The translations under genes and the position numbers were made by a program. 64,000 nucleotides of DNA from an uncultured Clostridia bacterium (lineage in GTDB: Bacteria; Bacillota; Clostridia; TANB77; CAG-508): assembly GCA_948530865.1 (NCBI GenBank), contig CAOTKV010000004.1, forward strand, positions 52,754 to 116,753. The letters run 5' to 3'. Shown here in pieces: positions 55,779 to 64,000 of the stretch (within the stretch, counting starts at the first letter, position 1; every line of letters starts with the position of its first letter). Under the pieces are notes generated by a model that worked only from the letters and a program-made list of their open reading frames with translations, searched no databases and was not told the DNA's origin.

Positions 55779-57765
55779 ATGGAAGATTTAATTAGTGAGT
55801 TTATAAATAATATTTATGAGAATATAAGTATAAACGAAAAAGAAGAAATTAAATATGCAACTGAAGAAAAAGAAAATATTAAACAAGATATAGTCGAAAC
55901 AATTAAATCAATATCAGATAATGATATTAGAGAAAATGTTTTGAAGGAAATTAGAAGATTAAAAGAAAATCCAACTGATGTAAAATCTTTTATGGACTCT
56001 AATGGAAAAGTAAATATTACTAAGTTAAAAGGTGTTGTTTTAACGGCAAAAACAAATGCAGAAAAAATTAAATCTGAATCTAATAAAATTACTAATTCTA
56101 AAGAAACATTAAACCAAGAAAAACAATTTGTAAATAATACATCAGAAATTAATAAAGAAGAGCATATTGAATTTATAAAAAAAGAATTTGAAGGAACAGA
56201 TGTAGATAAATGGAATGAGAATAAAAAAGAAGATTTTTATAAAAAATTATATGAATTAGATTTAAAAGTACCTTTATATATAAAATTACGTGAACAAGGA
56301 AAATCAACAGAAGAAATATGCAAAATACTAGGGGTATCAGAAGAATATAGAGAACTTTTGGAATTAAGAGTAAAAAGAGATGAAATTGATAGACAATTAA
56401 AAGAACAAAGTGCTGGACCACAGGATAAAAGTAAAATTGAGCAATTAAAAAAAGAAAAAGAACAAAATATGAAAAGAACGACAAATACTTTTAGTAAAGC
56501 TTATGTGCAAAGTAAAATAAATGGTTTTTTAACTAATCCAAATAGATCTTTTGAGGAACATTTTAAAGAACTAAGTGATGAAGATAGGGAGCGTGCACAA
56601 AATATATTAAAAAGAATCGAAACAGAAGATATAGATATTTCACAAGCAGTTGAAGATGAGTATTCGAGTAAAGAAAATGATATAGAAATTAAAATGAATA
56701 AAGAAGAAGGTAAGCAAGGAAGCGACATCTTAGCTAAGATAAATTCAATGCGGTGAAATTTTAAATTCGTCTCAAATAGACTACAAAAAAGAAGATAATT
56801 CAAATAAAAAAATTTTTGAATTAGATGAAGATAGTTATATTGTTAATGAAAATGCAACGAATATCATAAGAAAAATAGTTGAGGAAGAGGGAATTACAGA
56901 AGTAGAAACTTTTCTTGAAATATCAGAGGGACTTATTGAAGAATATGAATTGCCAGATGAATTAAAACAGCAATGTATGGATAGAATAGGACAAATGATA
57001 GATGAAAAAGATTTTAAAAATACAGGTAAAAGTTTAAACGAATTGCTAGAAGATTATGAAAATGGAGAAATATCATTAGATGAGATATTTAAAATTTCTG
57101 ACAAAGAAGTACAACCAATGTATGATGCGTCAAAAGATAGATTAACAGTAAATCAAGAACAAACTCAACAGCAGGAAACAGTAGTACAAGACAACTCAGC
57201 TCTTCTTGAAAACTCTCACATGGATACAGAATATATAGTAAATGGCGTACCAATGAATATTGATGAACAGTGGTTGCAATTTTTTCAAGATGCACAAGAA
57301 CGAGGCGAAGATTTAGACGAAGCATATGAAAGCTATAAAAAAGAACAAGAAATTGAAGAAATAGAATCTAAAAGAGCACAAGAAGAAGTAAAGGAAGATA
57401 AGTCACAAGAAGAGCAAGAACAAGAGGAAGTTGTTGTAGAAGAAGATGGAACAGTAAAAAAACAAGCTGAAGAAGAAAATGAACTTACTGCTGAAAGTAT
57501 AGAAGTAGAGGGAAGTGAGTTTTTTGATTTAACGGATATAGATACTTCAAAAAAATCAAAGAAAACAAAAAAAGTTGCAGTGGTTGAAAAAGACGAAGAC
57601 GGAAATTTAACTAATGTTCAGATTTTTAAACCAGTTGAATTTTTTAGACAAAATCAAGTAACAACACATGAATTTGAAGAAACAGTATCAGAACTTACAG
57701 CATTAACAATAGATAAAAATACTCCTGAAAAAGAAAATAGTGAAGAAGAAATAAGTCAAGATTAA
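55779..57765 (+). CDS. Unknown 661-residue acidic protein, requires a +1 frame change at CGG
   Basis: Frame 0 runs from ATG 55779 (after GAAGGTAATTT) for 325 codons and ends ATG-CGG-TGA at 56748-56756. The +1 frame is closed by TAA at 56740-56742 and open from there to TAA at 57763-57765, with no ATG or GTG and only a late TTG at 56950, although about 65 residues of good protein precede it (GEILNSSQIDYKKEDNSN and onward). Skipping the C of CGG joins them as Asn-Ser-Met-Gly-Glu-Ile-Leu. The protein is helical and highly charged, with coiled-coil segments (RDEIDRQLKEQ; QEEQEQEEVVVEEDGTVKK). No signal peptide or known domain. It opens the 55-63 kb cluster. Confidence 0.8.
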
Positions 57766-57777
57766 TAGATAATCTAA

Positions 57778-57808
57778 AGGAAGTGAATAAAAAATCACTT
57801 CCTTTTTT
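57778..57808 (+). terminator. Terminator after the 661-residue gene
   Basis: AGGAAGTGA and TCACTTCCT with a T-run. Confidence 0.85.
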
Positions 57809-57929
57809 GTTTTTGTTTAGATACAAAAGCTTACTTATGTGTCATTTTGATTAAATTTTGGTAATTTTATTGAAGTTTTAATTTATTATAGATAAAATGA
57901 AAACATATTATAAAAGGGGAGGTAGATTC

Positions 57930-58592
57930 GTGAGTAATGAAATAGACGATAAAAAAGTAATAGAAAACGAGTCTGCCAAATTGGAAGATTATGAAATAGA
58001 AGTGGACATGCCTGAAAAAAGAGGTTTTTTTGCTAAAATTATGGACAAAATAAAGGGAAATAGTGATACAAAACTTTTAGATTCAGGTAACAAAGAAACT
58101 TTTCAAAAAACCAATAGAAGTATATCTTCTATGTGGACTGTTGCATCACTTAGAAGAACTGTAATGGAAAAATTAGAAACATTGAATAGGACATTATTTA
58201 GGACACCAGAAAGAGTTGATCAAAGTAATATAACAACACATGTTGTTGGTAGAGATGATATAAATAAAGATTCTTTTACTCAAGAGGCAGAAAAAGAATC
58301 AACATTTGAACCAATCATTCCAGTTTCTAAATCACCAGCACAAGCAATGAATAAAGAACCTATAATTCCTAAAGCAATTGTAGGAAATGTTAGAACTGCT
58401 GAATCAATAAAAGCAGAACAAAAAGATTTAGAAGTTGAAACATTAGATATAGAAGAAGTAGCAATAGATAAAAATATAGATTCTAAATTAGAAGAAAAAG
58501 CTCCAATATCTTCAATAGAAGCAGGGGATATAAATATTGGAACTATAACAAAAGAAACAAACGAGAGAGAATCAGGAGACGAAAGAGAATAG
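57930..58592 (+). CDS. Unknown acidic, low-complexity protein
   Basis: I do not recognise this 220-residue protein. It begins SNEIDDKKVIENESAKLEDY and has a basic patch (KRGFFAKIMDKIKGN, about 30-45) and SSMWTVASLRRTVMEKLETL, then becomes acidic and probably disordered. GTG start at 57930, seven bases after GGGGAGG; the frame is open 33 bases further upstream without a ribosome-binding site. It is 22 bases upstream of the next gene in the same direction. Confidence 0.7.
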   Translation: MSNEIDDKKVIENESAKLEDYEIEVDMPEKRGFFAKIMDKIKGNSDTKLLDSGNKETFQKTNRSISSMWTVASLRRTVMEKLETLNRTLFRTPERVDQSNITTHVVGRDDINKDSFTQEAEKESTFEPIIPVSKSPAQAMNKEPIIPKAIVGNVRTAESIKAEQKDLEVETLDIEEVAIDKNIDSKLEEKAPISSIEAGDINIGTITKETNERESGDERE

Positions 58593-58614
58593 TCATGGAA
58601 AGGACTAGTATGAA

Positions 58615-59217
58615 ATGTCAGTACAGGTAAAGCAAGAACAAGCTTATGCATATGCTGAGATACTTGAAATATTAAGCTACATGGAAGAAAACTATACAAA
58701 TAAAATACCAAAGAAACTAATGACAATATTTCAAAATAATGCACTAAGCACATATGAAAATCATCTTGATAGAAATATACCACTACAAGAGCAGAAAATT
58801 TCAAAGAAAACATCTGCTTTAATTGCTGTGCTTACAGTTCAATATTGGTGTGAGTCAAAAGAACAAAAAAAAGAACTTTTAAATATTTTTGAAGAAAACG
58901 AAAGAAAATATCAAGAAGAATTACGAAAGAAATATAATCCTGATAATATATTTAACAACAAAGAACAACAAGTTATTAATAATATAGATCAAACATTTGA
59001 TGAAATTGATGAGATTGATAGAATATCAAAAGAAGAGAGTATAAAAGCAGAGGAAAGAGTAATCGAATTTGAAAAGAGAAAAGAAATGGAAGAACAAATT
59101 TTATCACAGAAAAGAGCTCTTATTGATTATAATTCATTCCCATGGTATAAAAAAGCATTTACTAAAGTTAAAATATTTCTACTTAATATTTTTAAAGGAA
59201 AGAAAAATATAGCTTAG
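58615..59217 (+). CDS. Conserved small protein with YWC motif, unknown function
   Basis: The 200-residue protein begins with a helical bundle: YAEILEILSYMEENYTNKIP, then KKLMTIFQNNALSTYENHLD and ALIAVLTVQYWCESKEQKKE. It continues with NEERKYQEEL-like and KYNPDNIFNNKEQ, then a charged coiled coil and a basic amphipathic C-terminus (WYKKAFTKVKIFLLNIFKG) that could bind membrane. From memory this layout (IPKKLM, YWC, KYNPDNIF) recurs in genomes of uncultured gut clostridia, often beside large unknown proteins. AAAGGA nine bases before ATG. Confidence 0.7.
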   Translation: MSVQVKQEQAYAYAEILEILSYMEENYTNKIPKKLMTIFQNNALSTYENHLDRNIPLQEQKISKKTSALIAVLTVQYWCESKEQKKELLNIFEENERKYQEELRKKYNPDNIFNNKEQQVINNIDQTFDEIDEIDRISKEESIKAEERVIEFEKRKEMEEQILSQKRALIDYNSFPWYKKAFTKVKIFLLNIFKGKKNIA

Positions 59218-59221
59218 CATA

Positions 59222-59264
59222 AAAGAAAGTCTATTATACATAGTATAGGATAGACTTTCTTTAT
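59222..59264 (+). terminator. Terminator between the YWC gene and the 1168-residue gene
   Basis: AAAGAAAGTCTAT and ATAGACTTTCTTT form a 13-bp stem followed by ATT. Confidence 0.8.
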
Positions 59265-59284
59265 TAAGGATGTAAGGAGAATTT

Positions 59285-62200
59285 ATGGCAGACATTTCTA
59301 CAAAGGTAAAGAAATTGAATATATTTCAACAAATTAGACTTGGATATTATCGTAATAGAATAAAAAAAGATTCTTTAACAATAGATGAATTGAAAGCTTT
59401 ACCAAAATATATAAAAAATGATGATAGAATAATTACTAGAATAGTATATAGTGATAAATTTTCTGATAGCGAACTAAGAAAATTGAATTATAGGATAGTA
59501 TGTCAAATAAAACATGACTATGAATTTATAAAAGAATATCCTACTGATGTAAGATTTAATTTATTTAGTGAAGAAATAATTTCACCATATTTATATACAG
59601 AGGAGCAAAGAAATGAGTTTTTATTAGATTTAATCCATGAAGGTAAGCCTAATGCTCTTCAAGATATTCATTGGGGATATATGCCAGAAATAGATGAGAA
59701 CATAAGGAAAAATCTAGAAAGTAATGGTGAAAAAGAGTTAGCAGATTCAATATTACAATACTTTGACAGAGAATTATTATCACAAATGATAAAAGAAAAT
59801 CCTGGAATCATTACTAAATTAAATGATGAACAACAAAAAGAATTTTCAGAAGAATTAAAAAAATATATAGGAGAAAATTACAAGGATAATTATAGATTAA
59901 GTGAATATGTATCAACAAGATTGGAATGTTTACAATACTTAGATAAAGATATCAGAACAGAACTTTCTAAATATCTTATTGATTATAGAGAATGTTATGA
60001 AACAATAGAAGTTCTTCCAGAGGAAGAATCAAGAAGTTTAATGAAATCTATATATGATAGTGAAGATAAAGTTAAAGGTATGCAAACAATTTCAAAACTT
60101 ACACCACATATGTCTGGTGAAGAGTTGGCAATTTTTATCAAAAATAACCATTTAATTAGTTCACAAATTGATATTATAATAAATAGCATTACATCAGAAA
60201 GTAAATTAGCTGATTTTTTTGATCATTATAGAGAAATTATTGTAGTAAATAGTTACGAGCAAAAGAAAAACTTAGGTAGCTTACTTACTAAATATAAGAA
60301 GTTTGGTTCAATGTTTTATTTATCAAAGGAAAATAGACAGGAAATGGAAACAGAATTTATGAAACTTCCTATTGAGGAAAGAAAAAAATATGTTGAGCAA
60401 AGTGGAGAGTATATACAATACTTACCAGACAAAGAACAAAGTAAAGTTGCAGAAAAAAACATTAAATTTTTGAAATTTTGTAGTATAGGTGCTAAGAAAA
60501 AATTTTTAAAAGATAATCCAAAAGAATTTCAAAATATAGATGAAAATATAATGTTAGAATTAGTTGCAGAAGATACGAGATTATATGAATTTTTACCAGA
60601 AGATACAAAAAGAAAAATGCAAAATGATTTAAGTAATAAAAACGCAAGTAAAGCTATGTCTGCTTTATTAAGAAAAGATATACAAAACAGTAAATTAGTT
60701 AGATTAGAAGGCGAATCTAAAAATGCTGTTCCCCTATTAATGGAGACATTTTTAGGAATTGAAAATCAAAGTGAAGAAAAAGTAAAAGATTATTTTTTGC
60801 ATAGCAAATTTACAAGTGCAATAGGAAAGCTATCATTAGCAACTGATATTTTACATGGTCCAAATGCAGGAGAAGAAATTAGTGGAATTGATGGCTATAA
60901 TGTTGAACAAGTTAGAACAATTCAAAAATTGAAAATAAATCAAATAAAAAAATTAGTAGAAGTTGATGTTAATTATGTACTACCATATTTAACAGGAACA
61001 GAAATAAATAAACTAAGTAATGATGAAATTACTGAATCTAAAAATAAAGCAAAAGATTTATTTATTGCTTTGTATGGTAAGGAAAAATATGAAGAATATA
61101 AAGAATGCTTTGAGGTAATTTATCAAAAACAACAAGAAAATAATGAAGAAGTAAAAATACAAAGTTATTCAAGCAAACATATGGTAAGTGATTTTGATAA
61201 TTTTAAAAAGCATATGGAAATACCATTAGAGGAATTCAAAATACTATTTAATAAAGACATATTAGATAAATGTAATTTAGATCAAATAAAAGAATACTTT
61301 AAAAAAATAGGGAATGAAGAAAATACACAAGATGCTTTTTTAGATATTATTAAAACAACTTATGGAGATAAAGCCGTTAATATTATTAAATCAAGACCTC
61401 AATTAAATGTTCATAGTATAAATTCGTTAGAAATATTTAATAATCAGATTATTGAAAATTATGGTGATGCATTTGTTCACGATAGCATTACATATAATTT
61501 AAGAGATTTTTCGGAATTTTTAGAAGCACAAAAAAATCCAGAAACAGCAGAAGTTTTTAAAAGCTATTATGATATTTTAACTGGCATTTATGGAGAAGAT
61601 GTAGAAACTATGCAAAAAGCAATTTCTGAGTTTAGTTATTATAAAGACTTATTGTTAAATATTAAAGATGAAGAGTTATCAAATGAACAGGTGCTAAATT
61701 TATTAAATGTAATATCTTCTGAAAAAAACAATTTTAATATTCAAACGTTAGAACAATTGGACTCTTATAATGAACTTGCAAACCAAGAATTACAAGAAAT
61801 CATTGATAATTCAAATGAGTTACACATTGGAGTTATAAAAGAAAAAGTGTGTAAGAACTTATTAGGTATGCGTTATTTAAATAATGGTGAATTAGCATAT
61901 GGAGACTCTGTTTCAACATTAAATCATCTATATGATTTTTCACCAGACGAAAGTGAAAAATCAGAATACACAGATACAGAAAGACGATTTATGAATATAA
62001 TTAATTATATTTATAATGAGACAGATAAAAGTAAATTTTTAGAATTTGTTAAAAATGTAAAAGATGATTTTCAAATTAGGAATATACCAGCTTTTAGGAA
62101 AGTTATAGATAAAGTTCAAGAAAGAGAATTAGAAGAATTAAATCAACAAATAAGTACAGTGGATAAACTAGATATTGCATGTGAACAAGAAAAAGAAAGT

Positions 62201-62791
62201 GAAAATCCAAGCATATATAAAGAACAAATAGATGGTGTTAATGTATATCATTTAAATGGATATAAATATTGTATGTTTGCTCATGATTCAGGAACAATAT
62301 CAGATGAAGATTTACTTTCATATGAAGGGCAAGGTGGGAATACAGCAATATGTTCTAGAGTTGTTACTCCAAGTATAGGAAATATTGATGAAAAATTTTT
62401 GTATGGAAAAATTCCAAGCAAGGGAATAATAACAATGTATAATGAAGATGCAAATACACAACACATGGCAAAAAGAACAAAAATGTCTGCAAAACAAGGT
62501 GTTAACGTAAAGCAAATTGATAAGATAACTTCATCTGGAAATGAAATGGCAATGTATAGAAAAAATAGAAGACACTCTGAAATTAATAATGAAAATTCAG
62601 GAGGAAGAATTATTCCAATGGCATATGGTGTAAGTGCAACAAGACTTATGGGACTTGGTTTAGATGAAAAAGCAGGTCTTACTGAATTTGCTAAAAGATT
62701 TAAAGGAACGGGGATTTCAATATATATTATTCATGAAGATAGGTATCAAGAAAAAGAAAATATAGAAATCAAAGAAGAATCAGAAAGGTAA
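59285..62791 (+). CDS. 1168-residue unknown protein with helical-repeat body and distinct C-terminal domain
   Basis: The first 950 residues are almost wholly helical, with units of about 25-35 residues carrying recurring patterns such as YLPDKEQSKVAEKNIKFLK and FLPEDTKRKMQNDL, resembling HEAT/ARM-like solenoids. The last 170 residues change character: DGVNVYHLNGYKYCMFAHDS, then GQGGNTAICSRVVTPSIGN, KGIITMYNEDANTQHMAKR and ISIYIIHEDRY, rich in His, Ser, Gly and Tyr and likely a compact alpha/beta catalytic domain. I do not recognise it. No signal peptide or membrane segment. GTAAGGAGAA precedes ATG. The solenoid-plus-enzyme layout resembles effector-like proteins. Confidence 0.75.
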   Translation: MADISTKVKKLNIFQQIRLGYYRNRIKKDSLTIDELKALPKYIKNDDRIITRIVYSDKFSDSELRKLNYRIVCQIKHDYEFIKEYPTDVRFNLFSEEIISPYLYTEEQRNEFLLDLIHEGKPNALQDIHWGYMPEIDENIRKNLESNGEKELADSILQYFDRELLSQMIKENPGIITKLNDEQQKEFSEELKKYIGENYKDNYRLSEYVSTRLECLQYLDKDIRTELSKYLIDYRECYETIEVLPEEESRSLMKSIYDSEDKVKGMQTISKLTPHMSGEELAIFIKNNHLISSQIDIIINSITSESKLADFFDHYREIIVVNSYEQKKNLGSLLTKYKKFGSMFYLSKENRQEMETEFMKLPIEERKKYVEQSGEYIQYLPDKEQSKVAEKNIKFLKFCSIGAKKKFLKDNPKEFQNIDENIMLELVAEDTRLYEFLPEDTKRKMQNDLSNKNASKAMSALLRKDIQNSKLVRLEGESKNAVPLLMETFLGIENQSEEKVKDYFLHSKFTSAIGKLSLATDILHGPNAGEEISGIDGYNVEQVRTIQKLKINQIKKLVEVDVNYVLPYLTGTEINKLSNDEITESKNKAKDLFIALYGKEKYEEYKECFEVIYQKQQENNEEVKIQSYSSKHMVSDFDNFKKHMEIPLEEFKILFNKDILDKCNLDQIKEYFKKIGNEENTQDAFLDIIKTTYGDKAVNIIKSRPQLNVHSINSLEIFNNQIIENYGDAFVHDSITYNLRDFSEFLEAQKNPETAEVFKSYYDILTGIYGEDVETMQKAISEFSYYKDLLLNIKDEELSNEQVLNLLNVISSEKNNFNIQTLEQLDSYNELANQELQEIIDNSNELHIGVIKEKVCKNLLGMRYLNNGELAYGDSVSTLNHLYDFSPDESEKSEYTDTERRFMNIINYIYNETDKSKFLEFVKNVKDDFQIRNIPAFRKVIDKVQERELEELNQQISTVDKLDIACEQEKESENPSIYKEQIDGVNVYHLNGYKYCMFAHDSGTISDEDLLSYEGQGGNTAICSRVVTPSIGNIDEKFLYGKIPSKGIITMYNEDANTQHMAKRTKMSAKQGVNVKQIDKITSSGNEMAMYRKNRRHSEINNENSGGRIIPMAYGVSATRLMGLGLDEKAGLTEFAKRFKGTGISIYIIHEDRYQEKENIEIKEESER

Positions 62792-62798
62792 AAGTTAT

Positions 62799-62957
62799 AT
62801 GAAATTAAAAGATATAAAAGATAATATTTATAAATTTAATAGTGATAAAGCAATAAATTTATTTGAAAAAAATATCGAAATATCTATAAGAAAAACAATA
62901 AATAACAATATGCAATATTATTATTCTAAAGAATATGCAAAAAATTTTAAAATATAA
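62799..62957 (+). CDS. Small unknown protein
   Basis: A 52-residue frame begins MKLKDIKDNIYKFNSDKAIN and ends KEYAKNFKI, basic and helical, seven bases after the 1168-residue gene. GAAAGG lies 10 bases before ATG. It could also be the decayed end of a longer gene. It is followed by palindromic repeat copy D. Confidence 0.5.
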   Translation: MKLKDIKDNIYKFNSDKAINLFEKNIEISIRKTINNNMQYYYSKEYAKNFKI

Positions 62958-62960
62958 TTA

Positions 62961-62989
62961 TGAAACTTTTCGAGCGTCCCTAAATTTCA
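62961..62989. repeat. Short palindromic repeat, copy D (GAGCGTCCCT loop family)
   Basis: TGAAACTTTT and AAATTTCA enclose CGAGCGTCCCT. A partial second half-unit, CTCTAAATTTCAT, follows at about 63002-63014. Confidence 0.65.
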
Positions 62990-63016
62990 GTTTTTGAGAA
63001 ACTCTAAATTTCATCC

Positions 63017-63045
63017 TTGAAAAACATATAAATCTAATGTATAAT
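63017..63045 (+). promoter_or_regulatory. Promoter of the ABC-F gene
   Basis: TTGAAA (63017-63022) and TATAAT (63040-63045), 17 bases apart. Confidence 0.7.
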
Positions 63046-63077
63046 AGTATGGTTAGAAAATTTAGGAGGTTTTGAAA

Positions 63078-64000
63078 ATGCTTTTATCAAATGGAGTTAC
63101 TTTAAGATTTGGAAAAAGGGTACTATTTGAAGATGTAACAATTAAATTCACTAAAGGAAATTGTTATGGTTTAATAGGAGCAAATGGTGCAGGAAAGTCA
63201 ACATTTTTAAAAATTTTATCAGGAGAAATAGAGCCAAACAAAGGAGATGTTGTTTTAGATAAAGGTGAAAGATTATCTGTATTAAAACAAGACCACTATG
63301 CTTTTGAAGGATATACAGTAATAGATACTGTTATGATGGGAAATAGTGAACTTTATAAAATTATGAAAGAGAAAGACGCTATATATAGTAAACCAGATTT
63401 TTCAGAAGAAGATGGAATGAAAGCAGCAAAACTTGAAGAAAGATTTGCTGAACTTGATGGTTGGAATGCAGAATCAGATGCAGCAAAACTTCTAAATGAT
63501 TTAGGAATAGATGTAGATGTACATTATAAATATATGAGTGAAATTGAAGCTAAAGATAAAGTTAAAGTTCTTTTAGCACAAGCGTTATTTGGGAATCCAG
63601 ATGTACTTTTACTAGATGAGCCTACAAACGATTTAGATATTAAAACAATTAATTGGCTTCAAGATTTCTTAATTGATTTTGAAAATACAGTAATAGTTGT
63701 ATCTCATGATAGATATTTCTTAAATAAAGTTTGTACTCATATAGCAGATGTAGACTTTGGAAAAATTAAAGTATATCCAGGTAACTATGATTTCTGGTAT
63801 GAATCTAGCCAACTTGCATTAAAACAAATGAAAGAGGCTAACAAAAAGAAAGAAGAAAGAATCAAAGAATTACAAGACTTTATTGCTAGATTTAGTGCTA
63901 ATGCTTCTAAATCTAAACAAGCAACATCAAGAAAAAAATCTCTTGAAAAAATAGAATTAGATGAAATAAAACCATCAAATAGAAAATATCCATATATAGA
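63078..64000 (+). CDS. ABC-F ATPase, YbiT-like (3' end outside window)
   Basis: The first 307 residues of an ABC-F protein are present. These soluble twin-ATPase proteins act on the ribosome as translation factors. Walker A is GLIGANGAGKSTFLKIL near 35-42; the first signature region reads MSEIEAKDKVKVLLAQALFG instead of LSGGQ, as in YbiT; LLLDEPTNDLDIKTINWL is Walker B with the D-loop; VSHDRYFLNKVCTHIADVD and KVYPGNYDFWYE follow. It continues into the linker with FIARFSANASKSKQATSRKK, also YbiT-like. AGGAGGTTTT precedes ATG. The second ATPase domain is beyond the window. Confidence 0.9.
   Translation, partial: MLLSNGVTLRFGKRVLFEDVTIKFTKGNCYGLIGANGAGKSTFLKILSGEIEPNKGDVVLDKGERLSVLKQDHYAFEGYTVIDTVMMGNSELYKIMKEKDAIYSKPDFSEEDGMKAAKLEERFAELDGWNAESDAAKLLNDLGIDVDVHYKYMSEIEAKDKVKVLLAQALFGNPDVLLLDEPTNDLDIKTINWLQDFLIDFENTVIVVSHDRYFLNKVCTHIADVDFGKIKVYPGNYDFWYESSQLALKQMKEANKKKEERIKELQDFIARFSANASKSKQATSRKKSLEKIELDEIKPSNRKYPYI

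Overview
The window is the replication-origin region of a very AT-rich, low-GC Gram-positive bacterium, most likely an uncultured gut clostridium (Bacillota). The basis is the classical order rpmH-rnpA-yidD-yidC-jag-mnmE-mnmG-rsmG-parA-parB on the left of dnaA and dnaA-dnaN-recF-remB-gyrB-gyrA on the right, together with a GerMN-type germination/sporulation lipoprotein-like gene, a DUF4446 gene after parB, A/T-ending codons and strong Shine-Dalgarno sequences. Stops are TAA, TAG and TGA, so TGA is a stop here.

Layout. 1-7.6 kb: leftward accessory and housekeeping genes (partial leucine-rich-repeat protein, tatD, acpS, a tail-anchored unknown, a WG-repeat protein, rsmI, trmN6-like, GerMN). 7.7-12.9 kb: rightward hemolysin-III/PAQR protein and a 1454-residue fused 2-hydroxyacyl-CoA dehydratase activase. 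12.9-20.1 kb: a gene desert, T-rich on the + strand, interrupted only by two tRNA-Ser genes; it contains a degenerate motif repeated about every 330-490 bp and several DnaA-box sequences. 20.1-28.9 kb: the leftward partition, tRNA-modification and ribosome/secretion block. 28.9-33.7 kb: oriC with dnaA, dnaN, recF and remB. 33.7-43.0 kb: gyrB and gyrA, separated by a VirB4-type operon. 43.1-48.9 kb: leftward dnaI-like and dnaD genes, then a leftward VirB3/B6/B2/VirD4-type operon. 49-64 kb: DUF1858, pcrA, a COG2509-like flavoprotein, a run of unrecognised genes, and the start of a YbiT-like ABC-F gene.

Main observation. Three genes (recF, a 156-residue unknown and a 661-residue unknown) are each broken by a +1 frame change. 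In all three the change falls exactly at a CGG codon, in the context NNN-C-GGN, where skipping the C restores the frame and reads GGN as glycine. Reading every cgg (+) and ccg (-) by eye, I found no in-frame CGG in any intact gene of the window, while CGA, CGC and CGT are used normally. This suggests that CGG is not read as arginine here but causes +1 frameshifting or four-base decoding.

Second observation. A type IV secretion-like machine is split around gyrA/dnaI/dnaD, with no relaxase or integrase in view. Its VirB4 operon has a consensus promoter, then an intrinsic terminator in the leader, and its first two genes appear to start at AUA. Other unexplained items are a family of short palindromes sharing a GAGCGTCCCT loop, two degenerate parS sites flanking mnmG, and a cluster of large unknown genes at 55-63 kb.
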